Source of the DNA: Kangiella sp.
Lineage (GTDB): Bacteria; Pseudomonadota; Gammaproteobacteria; Enterobacterales; Kangiellaceae
NCBI GenBank assembly: GCA_026195755.1
Contig: JAPHRL010000193.1
Coordinates: forward strand, 1 to 20,854
Reading direction: 5' to 3'
DNA: 20,854 nucleotides
In this document: one piece after another, positions 1 to 6,978 of the stretch
Layout of the letters: each line of letters begins with the position of its first letter
Position numbering within the stretch: the stretch's first letter is position 1
Translations under genes and position numbers: made by a program
Notes under the pieces: model-generated
Seen by the model: only the letters and a program-made list of their open reading frames with translations
Database searches by the model: none
Told to the model about the DNA's origin: nothing

Positions 1-174
1 ATCATGATTCTAGGTTACGGTTTAATTGCGGTTCCTACCGGGATCTATAGTGCAGAAATTACTCGCGAAGTTATGAAGAAAAAAGATGTTACCAATAATG
101 CCTGCCCAGCCTGTGCTTACGAAGGGCACGATAAGGATGCAGAGTTTTGCAAAAAATGCGGGGCTAAGCTGTAA
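1..174 (+). CDS. C-terminal fragment of a voltage-gated-type ion channel with a zinc ribbon
   Basis: The gene is truncated by the window edge, so only the last 57 codons are visible, open from base 1 and ending in TAA. The first ~20 residues (ILGYGLIAVPTGIYSAEI) look like the inner pore helix (S6) of a bacterial potassium or voltage-gated cation channel, including the glycine-rich stretch and the PTG motif that follow the selectivity filter in this family. The cytoplasmic tail then carries a Cys4 zinc ribbon: CPAC at visible residues 35-38 and CKKC at 50-53. Such short zinc-ribbon tails occur on some proteobacterial channels, and the tail probably acts in assembly or gating (inference). The filter and voltage sensor lie outside the window, so ion selectivity cannot be judged. 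The gene ends about 24 bases before a strong hairpin terminator. Confidence 0.7.
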   Translation: MMILGYGLIAVPTGIYSAEITREVMKKKDVTNNACPACAYEGHDKDAEFCKKCGAKL

Positions 175-197
175 AAATAAAGTGTGCAGTCGTACAT

Positions 198-228
198 AAA
201 AAAGGGTAGCTATCAGCTACCCTTTTTT
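198..228. terminator. bidirectional intrinsic terminator
   Basis: An 8-bp perfect stem (GGGTAGCT / AGCTACCC) with a 3-base loop (ATC) is preceded by six A and followed by six T, so it works as a rho-independent terminator in both directions. It lies between the 3' ends of the converging ion-channel gene (plus) and the small exported-protein gene (minus). Confidence 0.9.
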
Positions 229-243
229 ATGTGAGTTATTAAG

Positions 244-615
244 TTACTTACCTATTAACTCTTTAGTTCCTTGTAGATATTCTTTGCCTTTTTCCTGCAC
301 AGTCTCTGGGTCATTGGTTTCAGAGGCGATATGTACTTTCTCCAGGTTTTCCTGAGTTTTGTTCAAATGTTCTTCGATAAATTGTAGAGCGTTTTCCAGG
401 CTGTACGACATCTGATGAATTTCAGCCATTGTGTATGGGGTTAACTCATATTGGATGCGACCTTCAAGCTGTGCATTATACTTTTCTATAATGGTAAAGG
501 CTTCGGCGAGAGTTTCTGGTTTTTCACCTTTGAAGTGTTTGACATCGGTTGCTTGGGCTGATGCTAAAGTGAAGCCAGTTACAGCCAACGCGATAAACAA
601 TTTCTTAACTATCAT
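244..615 (-). CDS. small exported helical protein, possibly DUF6746-like
   Basis: The product is 123 residues. The first 22 (MIVKKLFIALAVTGFTLASAQA) are a clear Sec signal peptide with an AxA cleavage site, so the mature protein should be periplasmic. The remaining ~100 residues are charged and strongly helical (runs such as AEAFTIIEKYNAQLEGR and SLENALQFIEEHLNK), suggesting a small helical bundle. It resembles proteins labelled DUF6746; size and fold also recall cytochrome b562, but I cannot assign heme ligands. The reading frame stays open upstream to a methionine at 693. I chose 615 because the signal peptide starts there, an AGAAGG ribosome site lies 7 bases upstream, and the -35/-10 promoter lies inside the longer version. 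A Fur-like site overlaps the likely transcription start. Function is unknown. Confidence 0.75.
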   Translation of the reverse strand: MIVKKLFIALAVTGFTLASAQATDVKHFKGEKPETLAEAFTIIEKYNAQLEGRIQYELTPYTMAEIHQMSYSLENALQFIEEHLNKTQENLEKVHIASETNDPETVQEKGKEYLQGTKELIGK

Positions 616-630
616 AAAAAAACCTTCTAA

Positions 631-645
631 TGAGAATGATTGTTG
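631..645 (-). promoter_or_regulatory. possible Fur box
   Basis: TGAGAATGATTGTTG (plus strand) matches about 10 of 14 informative positions of the 7-1-7 Fur consensus TGATAATnATTATCA. The left half fits well, the right half poorly. It falls between the -10 element (651-656) and the ribosome site, that is, over the expected transcription start, where a repressor would be effective. The call rests on motif similarity alone. Confidence 0.35.
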
Positions 646-650
646 TTTGC

Positions 651-679
651 ATTCTACTACCGGGATGCTGGTGTGCCAA
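651..679 (-). promoter_or_regulatory. sigma-70 promoter of the small exported protein gene
   Basis: Read on the minus strand, TTGGCA (5 of 6 to TTGACA; bases 674-679) and TAGAAT (5 of 6 to TATAAT; bases 651-656) are separated by exactly 17 bases. Transcription would start near base 644, giving a leader of roughly 30 bases before the ATG at 615. Confidence 0.65.
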
Positions 680-734
680 GTGATCCAAATCAATACTTCA
701 ATAGATAATATTAATGGTTTAATGTAATTCCCAG

Positions 735-1373
735 CTAAACGTAATAGACGCTTTTAGTCATGACTTTGGACATCAGGCCCATGGCGCCTTTTATCGGTTT
801 AGGTAGCTCTGCACCGCCATGCTCAAGTGCAGTAGTGGCGTGTTTGAGTTCTTCTTCACGCATCTGTTGCAATATGACACGACTCTTGCTGTCCTGAATC
901 GGTAGCTTTTGCAAGTGATCATCGAGATGACGACAGACCTGATGCTCAGTTTCAGCGACAAATCCCAAGCTCCATTTGTCACCAGCTATACCGGCAAGTG
1001 CGCCTATAGTGAAAGAACTTGCATACCAGAAGGGGTTGAGAATGCTTTCGCGGCTCCCAAGCTCATGAATGCGCTCGCTGCACCAGGCCAGATGGTCGAT
1101 CTCTTCCTGCGCAGCCTGTTCCATCTTGTCGCGAATATTGGGTAGTTTGGCGGTTAGTGCCTGTCCTTGATATAGCGCCTGGGCGCAGACTTCGCCCGTA
1201 TGGTTAATACGCATCAGGCTCGCGGCGTGGTTCTTATCTTGATCAGACATTTTAGATTCATCAATGTCGTGCGCCGGGTTAGGTCGAGGCTTTGCATCAT
1301 AAATGCCTCGGGTGGTTTTCAGCGCTGAGTCCGCTACCAGACAAAGTCGATCAAAAAAGCTGTATTGACGCAT
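735..1373 (-). CDS. coq7: Coq7-type demethoxyubiquinone hydroxylase
   Basis: This di-iron monooxygenase (212 residues) performs the C6 hydroxylation of 2-polyprenyl-3-methyl-6-methoxy-1,4-benzoquinol, the penultimate step of aerobic ubiquinone synthesis at the inner membrane; many gammaproteobacteria use it in place of the flavoprotein UbiF. The full set of carboxylate and histidine ligands expected for the family is present: Glu61 (HTGEVCA), Glu91 and His94 (EIDH), Glu143 (ETEH), and Glu175 and His178 (ELKH). Length is normal. The hydrophobic segment at about 112-133 (NPFWYASSFTIGALAGIAG) fits the family's membrane-binding region. It is transcribed alone, divergently from the AAA+ ATPase gene, from a good promoter 35 bases upstream. 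Its stop lies 41 bases before the promoter of the downstream exported protein gene. Confidence is high. Confidence 0.95.
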   Translation of the reverse strand: MRQYSFFDRLCLVADSALKTTRGIYDAKPRPNPAHDIDESKMSDQDKNHAASLMRINHTGEVCAQALYQGQALTAKLPNIRDKMEQAAQEEIDHLAWCSERIHELGSRESILNPFWYASSFTIGALAGIAGDKWSLGFVAETEHQVCRHLDDHLQKLPIQDSKSRVILQQMREEELKHATTALEHGGAELPKPIKGAMGLMSKVMTKSVYYV

Positions 1374-1407
1374 AGATCTGCTACACTTATTCGCTCAAAG
1401 AAAAGCT

Positions 1408-1436
1408 ATTGTAGCGATAAATCATAAGAAAGTTAA
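1408..1436 (-). promoter_or_regulatory. candidate sigma-70 promoter of coq7
   Basis: On the minus strand TTAACT (bases 1431-1436; 4 of 6) and TACAAT (bases 1408-1413; 5 of 6) are 17 bases apart, with the -10 element ending 34 bases before the coq7 ATG. No comparably good promoter for the divergent ATPase gene was seen in the same gap. Confidence 0.5.
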
Positions 1437-1484
1437 TCTCGGGCGTCAGTCATAAAAGCATGAAATAGAGGCAATTTATTAACC

Positions 1485-2984
1485 ATGGGCGATACATTAG
1501 AAAAAAACGATCTGGCAATACTCATAGAATCCAAAAATCCCATTATAGTTATTGAGTCGCATGAAGAATCTCGGGTCACAGAACTACTGACAAAAGTAGC
1601 GATTAAACTTAAGAAGCCACTCTTTGGTTGGCATTTGACCGAAGGCCTACGCCGAGTTGAGATGACCAGTTCGCACTTTGCGCCATTAGAGGATACACAA
1701 AAACCGGATGATTGTTTAAAGCATATTAAACGCATGGAGCGTCCTGGCATTTATGTACTCTATGACTTCCACCCCTTTCTTGATGAGCAGCATCCGGAGC
1801 AGGTTCGATTGGTCAAAGATATTGCGCTACAGTTTCAAAAGTATCACCAAACTTTGGTGCTGGTCAGCCACAAGCTGAAGCTGCCAGAAGAAATACGACG
1901 ATTTTCTGCCAGATTTGATTTACGGCTTCCCAGTCATCAGGAGTTAGAGAAGTTAATTCATGCCGAAGCAACCCGATGGGCGCTTAATAATCAAGGTCAA
2001 AAAGTAAGAACAGATAAACCCACTATGCAGCGTCTGGTTAAGAATCTGACAGGTCTAACATTAAGTGACGCTCAGCAAATTATTCGTAATCTAATTTACG
2101 ATGACGGCGCCATTACCGACTGCGAAATGGATAAAGTGAATAAGGCTCGTTATGAGCTTTTGGATTTAGAAGGAGCCGTACATTATGAATATGAAACGGC
2201 ACATTTTGCCGACGTTGGAGGTATGTCTAACCTCAAACAATGGCTTGAGATGCGGCGGAAAATATTCACCAGTGATCAGGATCTTGGTTTGGATAAACCA
2301 AAAGGGATCATGTTAGTGGGTGTGCAGGGTGGCGGTAAATCACTGGCTGCCAAAGCCGTTGCAGGAATGTGGGGCGTGCCATTATTGCGCCTGGATTTTG
2401 GTGCTTTATACAGCAAGTGGCATGGTGAAAGTGAAAAGAATTTACGGGAGTCGCTAAAGCTTGCCGAAATGATGGCGCCTTGTGTCTTATGGCTGGATGA
2501 AGTTGAAAAAGGTATATCGACTGGCGATAACGATGGCGGAACTTCCAAAAGAGTACTCGGTACTATGCTGACTTTTATGCAGGAGAATAAACTGCCAATT
2601 TTTATTGTCGCAACTGCTAATGATATTTCAGCACTACCACCCGAGTTGGTTCGTAAAGGTCGCCTGGATGAAATCTTTTTTGTCGACTTACCAGATTTTG
2701 ATTCTCGCCAAGAGATATTCAGAATACATTTAAGTAAACGCAAACAAGGTTCTGAGCTGTTTGATTTAGCAAAACTAGCTGAGGCCACTGAAGGCTTTAG
2801 CGGAGCTGAGATCGAACAGGCGGTGATTGCGGGTTTATACGCTGCGCATTATGGTGATAAGCCCTTATGTAATGAGACATTGCTAGGTGAGGTTGCAGCT
2901 ACCAGCCCACTCTCTAAAGTGATGGCAGAGAAAATGGTAGCGCTTAGGCAATGGGCCGAAGGTCGTGCTGTCGTTGCCAACTGA
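1485..2984 (+). CDS. Ycf46-like AAA+ ATPase
   Basis: The 499-residue protein has a degenerate N-terminal half (about 1-235) and one complete AAA+ module of the FtsH/Cdc48 (classical AAA) type. Visible motifs are Walker A GVQGGGKS (279-286), Walker B VLWLDEVEKG (334-343, Asp338/Glu339), sensor 1 Asn379, arginine-finger candidates Arg390 and Arg393 (RKGRLDEIFF) and the lid motif GFSGAEIEQAV (437-447). There is no zinc-protease domain and no membrane segment, so it is not FtsH. The closest family by architecture is the Ycf46/Slr0374 group of cyanobacteria and plastids, whose role in proteobacteria is not established. The N-terminal half looks like an inactive nucleotide-binding domain (hydrophobic strand IIVIESHEE, then VLYDFHPFLDE). 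The ATG at 1485 is preceded only by a weak, distant purine stretch. A GST-family gene follows after 22 bases and is probably co-transcribed. Confidence 0.85.
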   Translation: MGDTLEKNDLAILIESKNPIIVIESHEESRVTELLTKVAIKLKKPLFGWHLTEGLRRVEMTSSHFAPLEDTQKPDDCLKHIKRMERPGIYVLYDFHPFLDEQHPEQVRLVKDIALQFQKYHQTLVLVSHKLKLPEEIRRFSARFDLRLPSHQELEKLIHAEATRWALNNQGQKVRTDKPTMQRLVKNLTGLTLSDAQQIIRNLIYDDGAITDCEMDKVNKARYELLDLEGAVHYEYETAHFADVGGMSNLKQWLEMRRKIFTSDQDLGLDKPKGIMLVGVQGGGKSLAAKAVAGMWGVPLLRLDFGALYSKWHGESEKNLRESLKLAEMMAPCVLWLDEVEKGISTGDNDGGTSKRVLGTMLTFMQENKLPIFIVATANDISALPPELVRKGRLDEIFFVDLPDFDSRQEIFRIHLSKRKQGSELFDLAKLAEATEGFSGAEIEQAVIAGLYAAHYGDKPLCNETLLGEVAATSPLSKVMAEKMVALRQWAEGRAVVAN

Positions 2985-3006
2985 CTGAAAGAATAAAGGA
3001 GCTTTA

Positions 3007-3600
3007 ATGAAACTGATCTATTCCACCGCATCGCCCTATGCTCGAACTGCGCGAATTTTTGTGCATGAGCTTGGATTAAACGATCAAGTAGAAGAAGTCT
3101 TTCAGCATCCTTTTGATGATCCCGCGGAGCTGATTGAAGCCAATCCACTGTGCAAGGTGCCTTGCCTAATTGATGACAACGGTAATGCATTATTTGATAG
3201 TCAGGTGATCTGTGAATATCTGGATGCACAGGTAGGTAACCGTTTGTTTAAAGAGATTAACAACGATTGGCATCTAAAAACTCTATATTCTCTGACGCGT
3301 GGTTTATTGGATTCGGCCGTCGCTTGGCAGCAGGATAAAATGCGCGCGGAATTGCAGTCTGATTTCTGGCAAGAACGATTTACCAAGAGTATTGATCGTG
3401 GCTTAGACTACCTTGAGAAGCGACTGAATGAGTTACCAAAGGAGTTTTCCGCCATCCACATTAATCTAATTGCTGTGTTGGACTATTTGGACTTCAGGCA
3501 TGCTGAGTACCAATGGCAGACAAAGTTTACTAAGCTCAAGAGTTGGTGGCAGGTATATAAAGAAAAGCCCTCGATTGTAGCAACACAACCGAAGGCTTAG
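3007..3600 (+). CDS. glutathione S-transferase family protein (YibF-like)
   Basis: The 197-residue, probably cytosolic protein has an N-terminal thioredoxin-like GST domain. Ser9 in the STASPYARTARI stretch is the likely glutathione-activating residue, Val51-Pro52 (KVPCL) is the conserved cis-proline, and Asp64-Ser65 (LFDSQVICEYLD) bind the gamma-glutamyl part. The all-helical C-terminal domain ends with LDYLDFRHAEYQW and a tail ending in ATQPKA, which match the pattern of E. coli YibF. Substrate is unknown; YibF-type enzymes lack a firmly assigned reaction. An AGGAG ribosome site lies 6 bases before the ATG. It follows the AAA+ ATPase gene by 22 bases and likely shares its transcript. It is convergent with ydbL, with 28 bases between the two stop codons. 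Confidence 0.88.
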   Translation: MKLIYSTASPYARTARIFVHELGLNDQVEEVFQHPFDDPAELIEANPLCKVPCLIDDNGNALFDSQVICEYLDAQVGNRLFKEINNDWHLKTLYSLTRGLLDSAVAWQQDKMRAELQSDFWQERFTKSIDRGLDYLEKRLNELPKEFSAIHINLIAVLDYLDFRHAEYQWQTKFTKLKSWWQVYKEKPSIVATQPKA

Positions 3601-3614
3601 GGAACGATTAAAGG

Positions 3615-3637
3615 AACTGAGCAATCAGTTACTTTTT
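3615..3637 (+). terminator. weak terminator after the GST gene
   Basis: AACTGA-GCAA-TCAGTT forms a 6-bp stem capped by a GCAA (GNRA) tetraloop, followed after AC by five T. It sits 15 bases past the GST stop and overlaps the stop codon of the convergent ydbL gene. The stem is short and A+T-rich, hence the modest confidence. Confidence 0.4.
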
Positions 3638-3961
3638 ACGCCAGGCACCATTGATATTGATGTAGTGACCGGGTTGCGTCTTGTCTAGATTACGTTTTGC
3701 CGCAATGGCTTCGACTTCAGCTAGCGTAATGTTAGCTTTGCGCGCTTCCTGTGCGTAGATAGAACGTCTTTTATCGTTAATATCTTGCACGAAAGAGCGA
3801 ATCTGAGAGCTTGGATTAGACGCTACAATTCCGACATAGCCGGTAGACATCTCGCCAACGATTCCTTGATCCTTAAGTGTGCCGATATCCAGTGCAAATG
3901 CATGCGCTGATATTAGTAAACTAACCATTAATGCCATTATTGAATAATTAAGCTTCTTCAT
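3629..3961 (-). CDS. ydbL: YdbL family periplasmic protein (DUF1318)
   Basis: The product is 110 residues with a Sec signal peptide (MKKLNYSIMALMVSLLISAH, cut after AFA around residue 23). The mature part has the DUF1318 pattern: GxVGExxxGYVG (34-44), then NDKRRSIYAQEARKANIT and a C-terminal GHYININGAWRKK. In E. coli YdbL is a periplasmic helper thought to assist assembly of the YnbE-YdbH intermembrane bridge, which moves glycerophospholipids to the outer membrane redundantly with TamB and YhdP (family knowledge). It is the last gene of ydbH-ynbE-ydbL, in the same order as in E. coli. Its AGGAGA ribosome site overlaps the TAG stop of ynbE (TAGGAGA), with 11 bases between the two reading frames, suggesting translational coupling. 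Confidence 0.92.
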   Translation of the reverse strand: MKKLNYSIMALMVSLLISAHAFALDIGTLKDQGIVGEMSTGYVGIVASNPSSQIRSFVQDINDKRRSIYAQEARKANITLAEVEAIAAKRNLDKTQPGHYININGAWRKK

Positions 3962-3972
3962 AAGTGATTCTC

Positions 3973-4167
3973 CTAAAATAACCCTGAGTCTTCGCTCAAG
4001 GCCTTATCCAATTCACGTTCTACCTTAACCACAATTTCATGCTTAATGGTGAAGTCACCGATGATGTGGATAGGCTTGTCGGGAGCTTCCAATTTTACTG
4101 TGCAAGCCGTTGCCATCAAAGATAGGCTGGCGACTGCAAGTAAGGAGGCTAATCCGTTTAATTTCAT
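3973..4167 (-). CDS. ynbE: YnbE-like outer-membrane lipoprotein
   Basis: This 64-residue protein has a short signal sequence and lipobox-like ATAC at residues 19-22, making Cys22 the lipidated residue. Alanine at -3 is less common than leucine. The mature part (VKLEAPDKPIHIIGDFTIKHEIVVKVERELDKALSEDSGLF) follows the E. coli YnbE pattern of an alternating beta stretch (PI.I....IKHEI..K) and a terminal LF. YnbE is known to stack onto the C-terminal edge of YdbH to complete a lipid-conducting groove across the periplasm. The gene starts 64 bases after the end of ydbH and has an AGGA ribosome site. Confidence 0.9.
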   Translation of the reverse strand: MKLNGLASLLAVASLSLMATACTVKLEAPDKPIHIIGDFTIKHEIVVKVERELDKALSEDSGLF

Positions 4168-4231
4168 ACTGATTCCTTATACAGATTATTAACTGAGGAT
4201 AATTACTATTTTACGAGCTTAACATGAATTA

Positions 4232-6886
4232 TCACTGAATTTTGAGTAAATCCTTCTGTTTTAAATCATCCAGCACGGGCGTTGCCATATCTCCGGTGAC
4301 CAGCATGGAGTAAAGCAGGTTCGGAAGGTTGCCACGCAAGGTCAGATCAAGCTTGATTGGGAAGCCATTATAAACATCAGGGTTAGAGCCAAGTGTGTAC
4401 AGGGTAATGATGTAGTCGCCTTCGCTACTATAATCAATAGTGCCGCTGAGTTCTTTATAATGAAAGTTTTCGAGCGCCTGGAAGGCAATGTTGGCTTCTT
4501 TGCCACCATCAGATTTGAGCTTTAGGATACCAGGCTTTTTACTGATAAAGGTACCATTGGTGATCTGTCGTGAGTCTGGCTTGATGATTAATGGCAGTAT
4601 AAGGTCAAGTTTGCTGGAGACCGAAAGCTTCTCACTTTCCAAGGCAGTAAGAAGGCTTTGCAAATTGATATTCGACAAAAGGAGCGTGAATGGCTTGATC
4701 GAGGTTTTATGCATATCAAAGCGTGGGATGCTGATGGTGCCGCCCAGTAGTTGACCGCTGATATCATGGAATTGATAGTCGGTAGCAGTATGTTCGAGCT
4801 TAAAACTCAGATCAGTGATAGCGATACCGGCGGCTAACTCAATACTTTCAACTTTGGCATTGACCGAACCCTGCAAAGAGGATTGTTTACTCAGGTTATC
4901 GGTAACGGTGGCATTGTTGAGTGCTAACTTATCAAACCGCAAGCTTAAATCGTTAATACCAATATTGCCTTCAAATAGTAATTTTAATGGGTCACCACTG
5001 AGTTTATTAATATTGAGATCGCCACCAGTGATTTGTAATGCTGGGTAAGCATTTAAAAATGGCGTCCAGCTTTTTAATGTCAGCATCGGCAAACTTGAAC
5101 GATCAACCTGAAGGTTGTGTGTGCTTAACTTTAGGTTATAAACATAACGAACGGGAATCGTATTCTGTGAATGCTGCAAGGATCCTTTGGCAGTGAAAGT
5201 CTGCTTGAGTAGCTTCCAGTCAAATTTGCCACTGACGTAATCTACTGCGATATTATTATTGAGATAGCTGGCCTGAACAAAGCTAAGTTCGCCATTTATG
5301 GCTGCATTCAACGGGTCTGGTTTTAGTGAACCTTTGATATCGTAAAGTGTTAGGGGTTGCTTGGTCAGTGAAAGTTGTTTTGCCGAATAATGAGCTTTTA
5401 AATCGTCGTTAATAAGATCGATTTGTGCCGTCAGCTGATTGGCATTAAACGTTTCATCAGTTAGGGCAAGCTTGAGATTAACGGGGTTTACCAGTTTTAA
5501 GTTAAGCTTATTATTGGTGGTAACTGGCGAAGGAGTCTTATTTTTTTCGGCGAGTGTGGCGATCAGATTCTGTGTCCAATCAACAGCACCTTGCCATTGG
5601 TGGTTGGGTAAATCAATACTATAGGCATTGCCTTTCAAAGTGCTATTAGCAAGGTCGAGATGCAACTGCTGGCTTTTAAGCTGAAGCTTGCCATCAAGCA
5701 AGCTGGCTGAAGCATTGATATGAGCCTTGAGAGAGCTTGCATTAAAGTTAAGGCTTTTATCGTTAGTGCGATAGCTTGCTTTTGGTAAATTAAGGTCAGC
5801 AGTAATTTGCGCCGATACTCGTTGCTCTGATGCGGTGAGGGTTTTTGACAGGCCCAGAGAGGCGTTATCAATTGAAGCTGTCGTTTGCAGGTTATGATTG
5901 TTGGCAGTTAGCTCTAACTTGCCATTGGCTTTCAAAGTTTGTGTTTCAAGATTTAAATCGAGTTGGGTATCGTCGCGGGCTATCAATTCAAGCAGAACCT
6001 TTTTATCAAGCTGTTGTGTTTCCAGGGTTAAGCCGAACTCTTTTGCATAGCTTGCTACTTCTTGTTCAAACCATGCGGAATTAAATCGCAGCGGTATCAC
6101 TAATCTACTATTTTCTTGCAGTGTGGCTTTAAACTGTTTGTCGGCATGTTGTTGGAGGGTGGTGGCCAGATCAAAACTGATAGTGTCGAGCTCAGCAGAA
6201 TAAATTTGGATGAATGGAATCTGTTCGATCTCGCCAGATAAGTCCAGCTGCCAGTCGGATTGAGACAGTGGAGATGCATTCAATGTCAGATGATTATTGC
6301 TTTGTTGCAAATCTAGAGTGAGCGTCTTAAGGGATTGGTTGCTGTGCTGAATGTTGGCTGCCAGAGCGAAATTGAGACTCATCCAGTCAATCTGGCTATT
6401 CAATCGTAATGTACTGTCGTCAGCTTTAAATTGAACATCAGAAAGCTGAAAGTTCTGTCCTGCAAAGCCTTGCAGTTCAACTTTATCAATCGATAACTGA
6501 TTGATCGGTAGCTGTGGAAGTGTGATTGTTTGAGGGAGCTGAAAACGGGTATCGGTGGATTTTTCCTTTGCTGAGGATAGTTTGATAATAGCTTTTTCAG
6601 CAGAAACACCCAGCAATTTTTGCTGCCATAAAGAATAGCGAAGCTCGCTATTGGTGAGTTCAATGGCAACTGTATTTGGTCCGTCAATATGCAGAGTCAG
6701 TTGCTTGACTTTGGTGCGAGTAAGACCGGGGCGCTCCAAGTCGAGTGATTCTAGCTGTATCGATGCAGGTAAAAATTTAGCCAGTTGACCGGGCACCCAA
6801 TAGGGGGATGTCCAGTAGGCGATCACAAACAATAACGCCAGAACGGCGCTGATCCATGCAGTCCATTTAAGAATCTTTTTAATCAA
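4232..6886 (-). CDS. ydbH: YdbH, AsmA-like intermembrane phospholipid transport protein
   Basis: The 884-residue protein has one N-terminal membrane anchor (about residues 8-25, WTAWISAVLALLFVIAYW). A very long, repetitive, beta-rich periplasmic part follows, full of alternating hydrophobic/polar strands (LQLKSQQLHLDLANSTLKGN, for example). This is the architecture of the AsmA-like/TamB group. The C-terminal ~170 residues (from about GTISIPRFDMHKTSIKPF) carry the YdbH-specific domain, formerly labelled dicarboxylate transport. With YnbE and YdbL it forms one of three partly redundant routes for glycerophospholipid movement to the outer membrane (E. coli knowledge). The start codon is TTG: an in-frame TAG lies 7 codons upstream and no ATG or GTG occurs between, so TTG is the only standard choice near the anchor. 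The ribosome site is weak. It lies downstream of the purD terminator. Confidence 0.9.
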   Translation of the reverse strand: MIKKILKWTAWISAVLALLFVIAYWTSPYWVPGQLAKFLPASIQLESLDLERPGLTRTKVKQLTLHIDGPNTVAIELTNSELRYSLWQQKLLGVSAEKAIIKLSSAKEKSTDTRFQLPQTITLPQLPINQLSIDKVELQGFAGQNFQLSDVQFKADDSTLRLNSQIDWMSLNFALAANIQHSNQSLKTLTLDLQQSNNHLTLNASPLSQSDWQLDLSGEIEQIPFIQIYSAELDTISFDLATTLQQHADKQFKATLQENSRLVIPLRFNSAWFEQEVASYAKEFGLTLETQQLDKKVLLELIARDDTQLDLNLETQTLKANGKLELTANNHNLQTTASIDNASLGLSKTLTASEQRVSAQITADLNLPKASYRTNDKSLNFNASSLKAHINASASLLDGKLQLKSQQLHLDLANSTLKGNAYSIDLPNHQWQGAVDWTQNLIATLAEKNKTPSPVTTNNKLNLKLVNPVNLKLALTDETFNANQLTAQIDLINDDLKAHYSAKQLSLTKQPLTLYDIKGSLKPDPLNAAINGELSFVQASYLNNNIAVDYVSGKFDWKLLKQTFTAKGSLQHSQNTIPVRYVYNLKLSTHNLQVDRSSLPMLTLKSWTPFLNAYPALQITGGDLNINKLSGDPLKLLFEGNIGINDLSLRFDKLALNNATVTDNLSKQSSLQGSVNAKVESIELAAGIAITDLSFKLEHTATDYQFHDISGQLLGGTISIPRFDMHKTSIKPFTLLLSNINLQSLLTALESEKLSVSSKLDLILPLIIKPDSRQITNGTFISKKPGILKLKSDGGKEANIAFQALENFHYKELSGTIDYSSEGDYIITLYTLGSNPDVYNGFPIKLDLTLRGNLPNLLYSMLVTGDMATPVLDDLKQKDLLKIQ

Positions 6887-6921
6887 GTGAAAACCAGTCC
6901 GCTTCTATTGTTTTAAAGCAT

Positions 6922-6955
6922 AAAAAAAGCCTTACAGGTTAGTGTAAGGCTTTTT
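6922..6955. terminator. bidirectional intrinsic terminator after purD
   Basis: GCCTTACA / TGTAAGGC form a perfect 8-bp stem with a 6-base loop (GGTTAG). Seven A lie before it and five T after it. In the minus direction it ends purD with a 7-T tail; it lies 36 bases upstream of the ydbH start, insulating ydbH from purine operon transcription. Confidence 0.88.
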
Positions 6956-6978
6956 GATGAATGGTCAATGAACTGGTT

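Noticed and set aside
1485..2984. FtsH protease
   Set aside because: The AAA+ module is FtsH-like, but the HExxH zinc-protease domain and the membrane segments are missing.
3560..3597. Terminator at the end of the GST gene (AAGCC...GGCTT)
   Set aside because: The stem has a mismatch, a long loop, lies inside the coding region and has no T run.
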